Positions 16,442-26,635 of a stretch of DNA of 51,890 nt are shown here, one piece after another; position 1 is the first letter of the stretch, and the number at the start of each line of letters is the position of its first letter. The notes under the pieces are model-generated. The model was not told the DNA's origin. It worked only from the letters and a program-made list of their open reading frames with translations, and searched no databases. The DNA is from Clostridia bacterium (GTDB taxonomy: Bacteria > Bacillota > Clostridia > Christensenellales > Aristaeellaceae). The stretch covers positions 1-51,890 of the forward strand of contig JAFWQA010000012.1 of the NCBI GenBank assembly GCA_017509255.1, given 5' to 3'. The position numbers and the translations under genes are program-made.

Positions 16442-18094
16442 ATGAAAAAGCTTGTATCACTTACCCTGGTTCTGATGCTGGTTCTTTCCTGCCTGGCCCT
16501 GCCGGCCCTGGCGGAAGACCGCTATCTGGGCGTCATGCTCGGAACCAACGTTATGTCCCTGGACACCAACCTGGCCACCGACGGCGACTCCTTTGAAGTC
16601 ATCGCCGACTGCATCGACGGCCTGATGCAGATGGACGCCGACGGCGCTGCCATCCCCGCCCTGGCGGAAAGCTATGACCTGAGCGATGACGCGACGGTCT
16701 ACACCTTCCACCTGCGGGATGCCAAGTGGAACAACGGCACCCCCGTCACCGCGAACGACTTCGTCTTTGCCTGGCGCCGCATCGCGCAGGAAGCCGGCGA
16801 ATACGCCTATATGCTGGACGAGATCGGCAACATCAAGGGCGCTGCCGAGATCATCAGCAAGCAGACGGACGACCTGACCACCCTGGGCGTTACCGCCGCT
16901 GACGACAAGACCCTGGTCGTCACGCTGAACGTTCCGGTCTCCTTCTTCCCGAGCCTGATGTACTTCCCCACCTTCTATCCGATCAATGAGGAATTCTACA
17001 ACAGCCTGGACGACGGCACCTACGGCACCAGCCCGACAACCTTCCTGAGCAACGGCGCTTTCGTGCTGGAGGACTACACCCCCGGCACCGCGACCCTGGC
17101 CGTGAAAAAGAACCCGGATTACTGGGATGCTGACCGCGTGACCCTGGACGGCATCCGCTACCAGGTGGTCGGCTCCTCCGACAACGCCCTGACGGCCTTC
17201 AAGACCGGCGCTCTGGACGTGGTCATGGTCTCCGGCAACCAGGTGGACGCCGCCAGGAAGGATCCTGCCCTGGCTGAAAACCTGAAGGTGACCGGCGCCG
17301 GCTACATGTGGTACCTCTCCTTCTCCCAGACCGAAAAGAACGCCCAGGGCGGCAAGCTGGCCAACGCCAACCTCCGCCTGGCCATCTCCAATGTGATCGA
17401 CCGGGCCAACCTGGTGGACAACTACGTGATGGACGGCTCTCTGGACACCTACACCGCGGTTCCCCCGCAGTTTGCCGCCTCCGCTACCACCGGCGAGGAC
17501 TTCTCCGCCGACCAGGCGAAATTCGCGGACTATGTGGGCTTCAATCCCGACAAGGCTCAGGAATACTTCGAGGCCGCGAAGAGCGAGCTCGGCGTTGATT
17601 CCTTCGAATTCACCATGATCTACGGCAACAACGAGGGCGACGAGGTCGCCAAGGTGGCTCAGGCCATCAAGGAAGACGTCGAAGCCGAGCTGCCCGGCGT
17701 CGTCATCAATCTGCAGCCCATGACCAAGGCGGAGCGCCTGGACAAGATGCAGAACGACAACTACGACATCGCGCTGACCCGCTGGGGCCCCGACTACGCC
17801 GACCCCATGACCTATCTGGGCATGTGGATCACCAACAACTCCAACAACTACGGCTTCTGGTCCAACGCGGAATACGATCAGCTGATCGCCGACTGCGTGA
17901 CCGGCGCCTACATCAATGACTATGACGCCCGCTGGGAAGCCATGTACAAGGCTGAGGAACTGGTGATGAAGGAAGCGGTCATCGCTCCCCTGTACACCAA
18001 GGCCAACGCCAACCTGATCACCGCCGGCGTGGAAGGCATTGATTTCCACCCCGTAGCCCTGAACCGCGTTTACAAGACCACCACGGTCAAGTAA
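16442..18094 (+). CDS. oppA: Oligopeptide ABC transporter, extracellular substrate-binding protein
   Basis: The 550-residue protein is a family 5 solute-binding protein (SBP_bac_5) that captures peptides outside the cell for the OppBCDF importer. It has a signal peptide (MKKLVSLTLVLMLVLSCLAL, then PALA before ED). The cysteine could in principle be a lipobox, but VLSC is atypical and an AxA site lies just after, so lipidation is uncertain. Family features include the LAESYDLSDD segment, YTFHLRDAKWNNGTPVTAND and the C-terminal RWGPDYADPMTYLGMW. It is followed by a 13-bp terminator hairpin before oppB, which would let the binding protein be made in excess over the membrane parts. Confidence 0.92.
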   Translation: MKKLVSLTLVLMLVLSCLALPALAEDRYLGVMLGTNVMSLDTNLATDGDSFEVIADCIDGLMQMDADGAAIPALAESYDLSDDATVYTFHLRDAKWNNGTPVTANDFVFAWRRIAQEAGEYAYMLDEIGNIKGAAEIISKQTDDLTTLGVTAADDKTLVVTLNVPVSFFPSLMYFPTFYPINEEFYNSLDDGTYGTSPTTFLSNGAFVLEDYTPGTATLAVKKNPDYWDADRVTLDGIRYQVVGSSDNALTAFKTGALDVVMVSGNQVDAARKDPALAENLKVTGAGYMWYLSFSQTEKNAQGGKLANANLRLAISNVIDRANLVDNYVMDGSLDTYTAVPPQFAASATTGEDFSADQAKFADYVGFNPDKAQEYFEAAKSELGVDSFEFTMIYGNNEGDEVAKVAQAIKEDVEAELPGVVINLQPMTKAERLDKMQNDNYDIALTRWGPDYADPMTYLGMWITNNSNNYGFWSNAEYDQLIADCVTGAYINDYDARWEAMYKAEELVMKEAVIAPLYTKANANLITAGVEGIDFHPVALNRVYKTTTVK

Positions 18095-18118
18095 TGCGCG
18101 CTTGACGTTCCGAACCGA

Positions 18119-18161
18119 CAGGGCGGCCCGCCGGGGCGCGGGCTGCCCTGTTTCTTATTTT
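18119..18161 (+). terminator. Intercistronic terminator between oppA and oppB
   Basis: CAGGGCGGCCCGC (18119-18131) pairs with GCGGGCTGCCCTG (18138-18150) and is followed by TTTCTTATTTT. The oppB start is 22 nt further on, so this acts as a partial terminator inside the operon. Confidence 0.82.
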
Positions 18162-18182
18162 GAGCAAAAGGAATGCTGTCAG

Positions 18183-19127
18183 ATGTTGAAATATGTGTTG
18201 AAGCGGATAGGGATGGCGGTGCTCACGCTGCTGATCATCACCTTCCTGCTTTTCCTGCTGGTACGGATCATGCCCGGCAATCCCTTCCCCTCGGAGCGGA
18301 TGAGCGCTGAACAGATCGCCAACAAACGCGCGGAAATGGGACTGGATGACGCGATCCCGGTCCAGTTTTTCCGCTACCTCGGCGGGATCCTGCGCGGGGA
18401 CTTTGGCAAAGGAACGTCCCTGTATTACGGCGCGCCCATCAGCACGGTGCTTTCCACCGCGATCTCCAATTCCTTCCGTATCGGCGGCCTCGCGATCCTG
18501 CTCGGGTCGGCGGTCGGCCTGCTGCTGGGGATCGTCGCGGCCCTGAACCGGGGAAAGTTCTGGGACGGGTTCTGCACCGTGTTCTCCATTCTGGGCGTAT
18601 GCGTCCCCTCCTACGTGTTTCTGATCTTCCTGCAGTATACCTTTGCCTTCCGCATTCCCTATTTCCCCTATTTCTTCGATCCGAACCGCTTCCTTTTCTC
18701 CGCGGTCATTCCCTCCGTTTCCCTTTCGCTGTTTACGATGTCGACCATCGCGCGCTTCACCCGGAACGAGATGGTGGAGGTCTTTGACAGCGACTATGTC
18801 CGCCTGGCGGAAGCCAAGGGCATGTACGGCAGCTCCCTGGTGCGGAAGCATGTGCTGCGCAACGCGCTGATCCCCATCGTCACGGTCCTGGCCCCCCTCG
18901 TGGTGGACCTGCTGACCGGCGCGCTCGTCGTGGAAAAGATCTACGGCATCAACGGGATCGGGAAGCTCATGGTGGACGCCATCACGGGCGAGGGTATCGA
19001 CTACAACTACGTGCTGGCGCTGGGTATCCTGTATTCCGCCCTGTACATCGGCATCATGCTGATCGTGGATCTGCTGTACGGCGTGCTGGATCCGCGGATC
19101 CGCGTGGCCGCGAGAGAGGAGGGCTGA
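18183..19127 (+). CDS. oppB: Oligopeptide ABC transporter permease OppB
   Basis: The 314-residue integral membrane protein begins MLKYVLKRIGMAVLTLLIIT, the usual OppB/DppB N-terminus. It has about six membrane segments and the cytoplasmic EAA loop for ATPase contact in ARFTRNEMVEVFDSDYVRLAEAKG. The C-terminal DLLYGVLDPRIR is typical of the family. The start at 18183 follows AAAAGGAA. It forms the translocation channel with OppC, encoded 4 bp downstream. Which peptides are carried cannot be told. Confidence 0.92.
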   Translation: MLKYVLKRIGMAVLTLLIITFLLFLLVRIMPGNPFPSERMSAEQIANKRAEMGLDDAIPVQFFRYLGGILRGDFGKGTSLYYGAPISTVLSTAISNSFRIGGLAILLGSAVGLLLGIVAALNRGKFWDGFCTVFSILGVCVPSYVFLIFLQYTFAFRIPYFPYFFDPNRFLFSAVIPSVSLSLFTMSTIARFTRNEMVEVFDSDYVRLAEAKGMYGSSLVRKHVLRNALIPIVTVLAPLVVDLLTGALVVEKIYGINGIGKLMVDAITGEGIDYNYVLALGILYSALYIGIMLIVDLLYGVLDPRIRVAAREEG

Positions 19128-19131
19128 GTCC

Positions 19132-20172
19132 ATGGCAAAGAAAACTGCTCCCGCCTCACAGGCGGCTGTTCCCTACACCCCCGTGAAGGAGGACTTCGTC
19201 CTTCTGCCGCAGCGGGATATCCGGACGGATACCAACTTTGCCTCCCAGAGCTACTGGAAGGGCGTTCTGATCCATTTCTTCAAAAACCGCAGGGCGGTCT
19301 TCGGTCTGATCATCGTTACGGCCATCATCCTGCTGGCCGTTTTCGGGCCGATGCTTTCCCAATTTAATTATCGGGACATCGTGCAGTACCGCAATGACGC
19401 CAACCGCCGCGTGGTCGCCAAGGGAATTGCCCCGCAAATCCCCTGGCTGCATCAGCTGCTGACCGGCGAGGCTCCGGAGGGGAACTTCGCGGATTACACC
19501 TTCCTCTTCGGCACGGACGACCTGGGCCGCGACCTGTGGACCCGTACCTGGTACGGCGCCCGGGTCTCGCTGCTCATCGCCTTCGTCACCATCTTCATCG
19601 ATATGATCATCGGCATGAGCTACGGGCTGATCTCCGGCTTCTTCGGCGGCATGACGGACAATATCATGCAGCGCTTCGTGGAGGTCGCCAACAGCGTTCC
19701 CCGGCTGGTCATCGTGTCCGTGCTGGCCATCTTCATGCCAAAGGGCATGGGGCTGGTCATCGTGGCGCTCCTGCTGACCGAGTGGATCGGCATGAGCAAG
19801 ATTGCCCGGGCGGAAATGCTGAAGATCAAAGAGCAGGAATACGTGCTGGCCAGCCGGACGCTCGGCGCGAAGAGCGGGCACATCATCTTCCGGGAGATCC
19901 TGCCGAACACGATCGGGCCGATCATCACCCAGGTGATGTTTTCCATCCCGACCGCCATCTTCACGGAGGCGTTCCTGTCCTTCGTAGGCGTCGGCATCGT
20001 ACTGCCCCAGTGCTCGGTCGGTACCCTGATCGAGGACGGCTTCAACAACATCACCACCCTGCCCTATCAGATCCTGCCGCCCATCCTGGTGCTGGCTCTG
20101 CTGATGCTGGGCTTCAACTTTATCGGTGACGGCCTCCGGGAAGCGCTGGCCCCGAAACTGGAGGATATGTGA
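19132..20172 (+). CDS. oppC: Oligopeptide ABC transporter permease OppC
   Basis: The 346-residue partner permease has a long N-terminal cytoplasmic tail, a first membrane helix (RAVFGLIIVTAIILLAVFGP), a large extracytoplasmic segment, then FGTDDLGRDLWTRTWYGARV, the signature of OppC-type permeases. The EAA loop follows (MSKIARAEMLKIKEQEYVLA), and the protein ends GDGLREALAPKLEDM. The ribosome site is GAGGAGGG. It is encoded between oppB and oppD, with only 1 bp before the next start codon. Confidence 0.92.
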   Translation: MAKKTAPASQAAVPYTPVKEDFVLLPQRDIRTDTNFASQSYWKGVLIHFFKNRRAVFGLIIVTAIILLAVFGPMLSQFNYRDIVQYRNDANRRVVAKGIAPQIPWLHQLLTGEAPEGNFADYTFLFGTDDLGRDLWTRTWYGARVSLLIAFVTIFIDMIIGMSYGLISGFFGGMTDNIMQRFVEVANSVPRLVIVSVLAIFMPKGMGLVIVALLLTEWIGMSKIARAEMLKIKEQEYVLASRTLGAKSGHIIFREILPNTIGPIITQVMFSIPTAIFTEAFLSFVGVGIVLPQCSVGTLIEDGFNNITTLPYQILPPILVLALLMLGFNFIGDGLREALAPKLEDM

Positions 20173-20173
20173 T

Positions 20174-21261
<1,088 letters not shown>

Positions 21262-21265
<4 letters not shown>

Positions 21266-22179
21266 GCGAACCCCTGCTGAAAGTGGAAAACCTGAAGCAG
21301 TATTTCCCGGTCTCAAGGACCTTCACGGTCAAGGCTGTCAACGGTGTTTCCTTTGAAATTTACCCGGGCGAGACCTACGGCCTGGTGGGTGAATCCGGCT
21401 CCGGAAAGACCACCATCGGCCGCAGCGTGATCCGCCTGTACAATCCCACGGACGGCAAGATCATCTTCAACGGCCAGGACATCACCGGCCGCATGGGCAG
21501 CGCCGCCCGGCAGATGCTGCGCAAGGAAATGCAGATGATCTTCCAGGATCCCATGGCCTCCCTGAATCCCCGGAAAAAGGTGGCGGACATCATCGGCGAG
21601 GGCCTGGATATCCACGGCCGCGCGTCTTCCCGCCAGGACCGGGCGGACCAGATCTCGGAGATGCTGAAAAAGGTCGGCCTGAGCCCCGAGCACGCGGCCC
21701 GGTATCCCCATCAGTTCTCCGGCGGCCAGCGCCAGCGCGTCGGCATCGCCCGCGCCCTGATCATGAACCCCCGCCTGGTCATCGCGGATGAATGCATCTC
21801 CGCGCTGGACGTATCCATCCAGGCGCAGGTCGTGAACCTGATGAAGGACATTCAGGAGGAGACCGGCTGCGCCTATCTGTTCATCGCCCACGACCTGAGT
21901 ATGGTCAAGTATATCTCGGACCGCATCGGTGTGCTGCATCTGGGCTACATGGTGGAATCCGGCACCAAGGAGGAGATCTTCTCCAACCCCGTACATCCCT
22001 ACACCAGATCCCTGCTCTCCGCCATTCCGCATCCCAACCCGGAGGTGGAAAAGCGGCGCCGCTCCGTTTCGTATGACTACGCCTCCTCCGGCATCGACTA
22101 CGCCAGGGGCACGGAGCATCTGGTCTCCGGCACTCACAAGGTCCTCGCCACGGATGACGAGTTTGCCTCCTGGACCTGA
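21262..22179 (+). CDS. oppF: Oligopeptide ABC transporter ATPase OppF
   Basis: The 305-residue second ATPase has Walker A GESGSGKT, signature FSGGQRQRVGIARAL, Walker B followed by DECISALDVSIQAQVV, switch histidine IAHDLSMV and the oligo_HPY end (VHPYTRSLLSAIPHPNP). In the D-loop region the usual DEPTSALD or DEPVSALD is DECISALD; the catalytic Asp-Glu is intact. Its ATG overlaps the oppD stop, so the two ATPases are translationally coupled. A strong terminator at 22219-22260 ends the operon. Confidence 0.92.
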
Positions 22180-22218
22180 GACCCGGCCGGAGGGACGGTT
22201 CTTTCCGGACAGAATGGA

Positions 22219-22260
22219 ACAGGGGGACGGCTCTTTTTCCTGAGCCGTCCCCCTGTTTTT
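22219..22260 (+). terminator. Terminator of the opp operon
   Basis: A 15-bp perfect stem (ACAGGGGGACGGCTC, 22219-22233, with its complement at 22242-22256) is followed by a run of T. The stem contains the GGGACGG wording seen in other intergenic regions of the window. Confidence 0.9.
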
Positions 22261-22276
22261 GTCTGTGTGCAGGCTG

Positions 22277-24154
22277 TTATGCCTGTATTTTTTTCATCCG
22301 GAAGAATACCGCTGCCAGCGGCGGGACAACGATCTCGCAGGAGAAGGGATGCTCCTCCTGGGGGATCTCCTCCGCGCGGAGCTCCGTGCCGTTGTAAAGA
22401 TTGCTGCCGCCAAACTCCGCCCGGTCGGAATTGAGGATCTCCTTCAGCTCGCAGTCAAAAGGCAGGCCGATGCGGTAATTCAGATAGGGCTGCGGGGTAA
22501 AGTTCACCGCGCAGGCGATATACCCGTCCTCTCCGTCGGCACGCATCACCGCCGCCACACTGCGCTCCCTGTCGTTCACGTTCAGCCACTTGAAGCCGTC
22601 CCAGCTGTCATCGATCCTGTGCATGGCAGGCTCATCCCTGTACAGGCGGTTCAGCGCCTTCACGTATTTCTGCAGATCGGGATGCCGCTCATACGCGAGC
22701 AGGAACCAGTCCAGCTCCTGGGTGTCCCTCCATTCCACAAACTGGCCGAACTCCGCGCCCATGAACAGCAGCTTCTTGCCCGGGTGTACCATGTAATACC
22801 CCAGCAGCGCGCGCAGGCCGGCGAACTTCTGCCATAGATCTCCGGGCTGCTTGTCCAGCATGGACTTCTTGCAGTGCACCACCTCGTCGTGGGAGAAGGG
22901 CAGCACATAGTTCTCACTGAACGCGTACATCATGGAGAAAGTGATCTTGTCATGGTGGTACTGCCGGTAGATCGGGTCCAGCTCAATATAGGAAAGGATG
23001 TCGTTCATCCAGCCCATGTTCCATTTGAAGCTGAAGCCCAGGCCGCCGTCCTTCACGGCATGCGTGACCCTGGGGAAGGCCGTGGATTCCTCCGCCACGG
23101 TGATCGCGCCGGGGCATTCCCTGTTCACTGTCTCGTTCAGCTTCTGCAGGAAGCGGATCGCGTCCAGGTTCTCCCGCCCGCCGTTCTCGTTGGGCAGCCA
23201 CTGGCCCGGCTCCTTGCCGAAGTCCAGATACAGCATGCAGCTCACCGCGTCGCAGCGCAGGCCGTCGGCGTGGTATTCCTTCAGCCAGAAAAGGGCGTTG
23301 GAAAGCAGGAAGCTGGCCGCCTCGCCCCGCGCGTAGTCGAACAGCAGCGTCCCCCACTGCGGCATTTCCGCGCGGCGGGAATCCGCGTGCTCATAGCAGG
23401 GCGTGCCGTCAAACCGGCGCAGTCCCGCCTCATCCTTGGGGAAGTGCGCGGGCACCCAGTCCAGGATCACGGCGATCCCCGCCTGATGCAGCCTGTCCAC
23501 CAGGCAGCGCAGCTGGTCCGGCGTGCCGTAACGGGATGTCGGCGCGTAATACCCGATCACCTGATAGCCCCAGGAACCGTCAAAGGGATGCTCCATCACC
23601 GGCATGAACTCCACATGCGTGTAGCCCATCTCCTGCAGATAGGGCACCAGCCGGTCGGCGATCTCGGCGTAATTCAGGATCCGCCCGTCCTCGCCGCGGC
23701 GCCAGGTGCCCAGATGCATCTCATAAATGTTCATGGGTTTGCGGTAAGGCACTTTCTCCTTCCGCGCTTCCATCCAGTCGCCGTCGTTCCACCGGTATTC
23801 GGCCAGGTTCCGCAGCTTGCTGCCGTTGCTGGGCCGCATCTCCATCTCAAACCCGTAGGGATCGGCCCGCATGTGCCATTCCCCGTCAGCGCAGAGAATG
23901 GCATACTTATAGGTGCGCAGCAGCTCCCCGTCCGCTCCTTCCCTGTGGAACAGGGAATCCGGCAGCCGCAGCTCCCAGATGCCGTCATATTGTTTTTCCA
24001 TCGGCCGGGCTTCCCTGTCCCAGCCGCAGAATTCCCCTACGAGGGAAACGCGCTGAGCGTTGGGCGCCCAGACGGAGAAATGCCATTTCAGCTCCCCGTT
24101 TTCCTCCACGGGATGCGCGCCGAGAAAAGAATACGCGTCCACACAGTTTCCCAT
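22277..24154 (-). CDS. glgB: 1,4-alpha-glucan branching enzyme
   Basis: GlgB makes alpha-1,6 branches in glycogen. The 625-residue protein has an N-terminal CBM48 module (DAYSFLGAHP ... FSVWAPNAQRVSLVGEF), a GH13 barrel with the nucleophile Asp302 in LRCDAVSCMLYLDF, the acid Glu in ITVAEEST (about 355) and the transition-state Asp in FSHDEVVH, then an all-beta C-terminal domain. Two starts are possible: ATG at 24154 (GGGAAGG 7 nt upstream) and ATG at 24199 (GGGGG upstream). I prefer 24154 because the family normally begins close to the DAYxFLGAH motif. No other glycogen genes are nearby. An extended -10 promoter lies at 24255-24263. Confidence 0.92.
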   Translation of the reverse strand: MGNCVDAYSFLGAHPVEENGELKWHFSVWAPNAQRVSLVGEFCGWDREARPMEKQYDGIWELRLPDSLFHREGADGELLRTYKYAILCADGEWHMRADPYGFEMEMRPSNGSKLRNLAEYRWNDGDWMEARKEKVPYRKPMNIYEMHLGTWRRGEDGRILNYAEIADRLVPYLQEMGYTHVEFMPVMEHPFDGSWGYQVIGYYAPTSRYGTPDQLRCLVDRLHQAGIAVILDWVPAHFPKDEAGLRRFDGTPCYEHADSRRAEMPQWGTLLFDYARGEAASFLLSNALFWLKEYHADGLRCDAVSCMLYLDFGKEPGQWLPNENGGRENLDAIRFLQKLNETVNRECPGAITVAEESTAFPRVTHAVKDGGLGFSFKWNMGWMNDILSYIELDPIYRQYHHDKITFSMMYAFSENYVLPFSHDEVVHCKKSMLDKQPGDLWQKFAGLRALLGYYMVHPGKKLLFMGAEFGQFVEWRDTQELDWFLLAYERHPDLQKYVKALNRLYRDEPAMHRIDDSWDGFKWLNVNDRERSVAAVMRADGEDGYIACAVNFTPQPYLNYRIGLPFDCELKEILNSDRAEFGGSNLYNGTELRAEEIPQEEHPFSCEIVVPPLAAVFFRMKKIQA

Positions 24155-24254
24155 GTGAAAGCCTTCCCGCCGCTTTCCGTCCGGCGGATCATACCACATA
24201 CAGCCAGGCCCCCTTTTCTGTTGTCCGTCTTCCGTTTTCTTCTGCCGTAAAATG

Positions 24255-24263
24255 ATTATATCA
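24255..24263 (-). promoter_or_regulatory. glgB promoter (extended -10)
   Basis: On the minus strand TGATATAAT is an extended -10 box; the -35 region (TTGGGT) is poor. The leader is about 95 nt to the preferred start. Confidence 0.55.
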
Positions 24264-24431
24264 CATTCTTGCGAAAAACCCAAAATTGTCAGCGGGGACC
24301 AGAGAAATCATCTTTTTGATCTACCTTTCCGCGATTCCCGCAGAAAAAAACTGTTCAGCGTTTTTTACATTATAACACCGATCCCACGGAAAATACCAGT
24401 GCTCCCGCGTGCCGGAGCTCCCTCCCCCTCA

Positions 24432-24460
24432 TTGCAAATTTCCCGGCCTTCCTTTATAAT
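24432..24460 (+). promoter_or_regulatory. Promoter of the Smr-domain gene
   Basis: TTGCAA (24432-24437), a 17-bp spacer and TATAAT (24455-24460). Transcription would begin near 24467, too close to the ATG at 24478 for a ribosome site, which supports the GTG start at 24529. The rest of the 374-bp glgB-Smr gap is AT-rich promoter DNA. Confidence 0.65.
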
Positions 24461-24528
24461 TTTTCCAACAGAAAAGGATGAAAAAAACCGATGCCGGGCC
24501 TGCCCGCGGCATCCGGGAGGAATGCTCC

Positions 24529-25071
24529 GTGAAAAAGAAAAACACCGCGAAGACGCGGCGGGAAGCGATGAACGGCGCAGTGAAGGCTGAAGCACGTACC
24601 CCGCAGCCGGAAGCCCGGCCGGCGGAAAAGCGCGTCCCGCCCGTCCGGCAGCCGGAACCCGCTGAAGAGGACGCCCTCGATTTCGCTCAGCTGCTCGACC
24701 TGTATCCGGCGGAACTGAAGGATGATCTGCCCTCCTCCGGGAAGAAGGGCAGCCTGATCGTCGATATCGACCTGGAACGCGGAATGCCCACGGTCGAGGA
24801 AGCGCTGAGCCGGATGCGGACCGAAATGCAGTCGGCCCGGATGAAGGGCTGCCGCATCGCCCGCCTGATCCACGGCTACGGCAGCACGGGCAGGGGCGGA
24901 GCGATCCGCGCGGCCGTCCGGAAAGCTCAGAAGAACGCGATCCCCGGGGAGGAATTCGATATCTTCCACGCCCCCGCGCGGGACCTTCTGAACCGCTTTC
25001 CCGCCCTCCGAAAGGACCGGGACCTGGGCAGCTGCAACCAGGGGATCACCCTGGTCGTCCTGCGGAAGTAA
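24529..25071 (+). CDS. Smr-domain protein (MutS2 C-terminal-like)
   Basis: The 180-residue protein has a basic, proline-rich N-terminal part (about residues 1-70) and a C-terminal Smr domain. The domain shows VDIDLERGMPTVEEALSRM, then IARLIHGYGSTGRGGAIRAA, matching the HGxGxGxLR core of the family. Smr domains are nucleases or nucleic-acid-binding modules found at the end of MutS2; stand-alone versions are of unknown role. I place the start at GTG 24529 because of GGGAGGA 7 nt upstream. An in-frame ATG at 24478 has no proper site and sits almost on the predicted transcription start. The usual LDLH motif is DIDL here, so a catalytic residue may be altered. Confidence 0.8.
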   Translation: MKKKNTAKTRREAMNGAVKAEARTPQPEARPAEKRVPPVRQPEPAEEDALDFAQLLDLYPAELKDDLPSSGKKGSLIVDIDLERGMPTVEEALSRMRTEMQSARMKGCRIARLIHGYGSTGRGGAIRAAVRKAQKNAIPGEEFDIFHAPARDLLNRFPALRKDRDLGSCNQGITLVVLRK

Positions 25072-25105
25072 ACAAGCCGGCCGGGTGACCTGCCAGAAAG
25101 CACAC

Positions 25106-25135
25106 AGCGCCCTGCTCCTTTCGGAGCAGGGCGCT
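25106..25135 (-). terminator. 13-bp hairpin after the hydrolase gene
   Basis: AGCGCCCTGCTCC pairs perfectly with GGAGCAGGGCGCT; the minus-strand loop is the stable tetraloop GAAA. It is shared by two convergent genes. The U-tract is poor on both sides (GTGTGCTTTCT on minus). An identical 30-nt copy lies at 26715-26744. Confidence 0.6.
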
Positions 25136-25158
25136 GCGCGTTCCGGGGATCCGGCAGA

Positions 25159-26037
25159 TCATATGCTGAAAACGCTGACGATCTTCCGGTTGATCTCTTC
25201 AGCCAGCTCGTGATTGAGCCCGTGCCCGGCATTGTCATAAAACGCGGCGTTCATCCGGTTTTGTATCAGGACGTCCCTGCCGCCGAGCTTCTCAAACGGA
25301 TCGTCCGTTCCCACCAGATAAACGACCTTTTCGCGGATGCGCTCCACGTCCTCCGCGCTGAACGCGACGATTTTGTGGTATGCCATGGCCATGTTGTTGA
25401 AGCCCTTCAGCAGTGCCCTGTAATGGGCCATGATCTCCGCGTTTTCCGTAAAAACGGCATAATGCTCCCCGGACAGCTTCCGGATCAGCTTCTGAACATT
25501 TTTCTCCGTGGGGAACAGCGCCTCCGGCAGGAAGATCTTCATCATGATCTTCATGGAGTTATTCTTGCCGCCTACAGGGACCGTGCCGGAAATGCTGATC
25601 GCCCGGAGGACCCGCTCCGGACGGTTCAGCGTGTACATCTGCACCAGATACCCGCCGTGGGACACACCCGCAAAGAAGGCCTTCCCGATCCCGAGGCCGT
25701 CCAGGATCCCGTCGATCCAGCGCGCGTCGTCAAAATCCCGACCGTAGTTCCCGTTGGGAACGCTCTTCCCCGGCCCGCCCAGGGTGTCGACGGCATACAG
25801 ATGGAAATGCCTGCCCAGCTCCGGAGCGTTATAGATCCACATCAGCGCCGAGTCATCGCCGACGCCGTGAAAAAGGACAAGCGGCACAGCGTCTTCGTTA
25901 CCGCATTCTATAATGTGCGTGATCCCGTACTCACCCTCCAGGTCCCTTTCCTTCACTTCGCACGCCCAGGATGCCAAAAGCCGGTCATAGGTCGTAAGGA
26001 TCGCCTGCCCGCTTCTGCGGCTTCTGTATTTATTCAT
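25159..26037 (-). CDS. Alpha/beta hydrolase
   Basis: The 292-residue protein has the alpha/beta-hydrolase layout: oxyanion strand VPLVLFHGVGDD, nucleophile elbow AGVSHGGY (GxSxG type), acid Asp in VGTDDPFEKLGG and catalytic His in NAGHGLNHEL. No signal peptide is seen, so it acts in the cytosol on an unknown ester, lactone or similar substrate. The start has GGGAGGATGAGATCAT upstream and overlaps the stop of the TetR gene (ATGA), so regulator and enzyme are one coupled unit. TetR-hydrolase pairs often respond to a small hydrophobic inducer that may be the enzyme substrate; that is inference. Confidence 0.88.
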   Translation of the reverse strand: MNKYRSRRSGQAILTTYDRLLASWACEVKERDLEGEYGITHIIECGNEDAVPLVLFHGVGDDSALMWIYNAPELGRHFHLYAVDTLGGPGKSVPNGNYGRDFDDARWIDGILDGLGIGKAFFAGVSHGGYLVQMYTLNRPERVLRAISISGTVPVGGKNNSMKIMMKIFLPEALFPTEKNVQKLIRKLSGEHYAVFTENAEIMAHYRALLKGFNNMAMAYHKIVAFSAEDVERIREKVVYLVGTDDPFEKLGGRDVLIQNRMNAAFYDNAGHGLNHELAEEINRKIVSVFSI

Positions 26038-26624
26038 ATGATCTCATCCTCCCGCGAAAACACTCTGTCGTAAAACGCCCCCAGTGCCTCCGCCGTTCTC
26101 CCGTGATCCCCTGTGAAATACCCCAGCATCACGATCCCGTGGTATTCCCCGGCCAGCGCGGCGGCATCCGTTTCCCGGACCGCCCCGCGCGCCGCAAGCA
26201 TTTCAAAGACCTTCGTTTCGTGGTCTATCGGAACCGTGAACAGCATTTTTTTCCATGATTCTTCGGCAGCCGGATCATGGAAACGCTCGCTCTCCAGCAT
26301 ACGGATCAGCGGAGCTATTTTTTCGTTGTTCAGATAGCCTGTGATCAGGCGTATCCCCGCCTGGATGAAGGGCTCCCTTTCCACCTTCTCCGTCCGGTCC
26401 AGCGCCCGGAGGAATCCGTCCCGGTATCCGGCCGTCAGGGCATTGGCCTGCCCGATCATATCCTGAAAAAGGGCCTGCTTGCTCTCGTAATAATAGTAGA
26501 TCGTACTGGCCCTGATGCCGGCGGCCTCAGCCAGGTCCCGCATGGAAACGGCCGCGAAGCCTTTTTCGGAAAACAGTCTCAGCGCTTCCCGCATGATCTC
26601 TTCCTTTTTGTTATCCTTTGCCAT
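26034..26624 (-). CDS. TetR family transcriptional regulator
   Basis: The 196-residue repressor has the N-terminal TetR helix-turn-helix (ALRLFSEKGFAAVSMRDLAE followed by AAGIRASTIYYYYESKQALF) at about residues 13-52 and a variable C-terminal ligand and dimer domain. The start has CGGAGGACGGT upstream. Its own promoter carries a 26-bp near-perfect palindrome overlapping the -10 and start region, so it almost certainly represses itself and the downstream hydrolase. The inducer is unknown. Confidence 0.92.
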   Translation of the reverse strand: MAKDNKKEEIMREALRLFSEKGFAAVSMRDLAEAAGIRASTIYYYYESKQALFQDMIGQANALTAGYRDGFLRALDRTEKVEREPFIQAGIRLITGYLNNEKIAPLIRMLESERFHDPAAEESWKKMLFTVPIDHETKVFEMLAARGAVRETDAAALAGEYHGIVMLGYFTGDHGRTAEALGAFYDRVFSREDEII

Positions 26625-26635
26625 ACCGTCCTCCG

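Noticed and set aside
18102-18182. N-terminal extension of OppB from 18102
   Set aside because: It would be translated from within the terminator hairpin and lacks a ribosome site; MLKYVLKRIG at 18183 is the normal family N-terminus.
24478-24528. ATG 24478 as start of the Smr protein
   Set aside because: It sits about 11 nt after the predicted transcription start with no proper ribosome site, whereas GTG 24529 has GGGAGGA at ideal distance.
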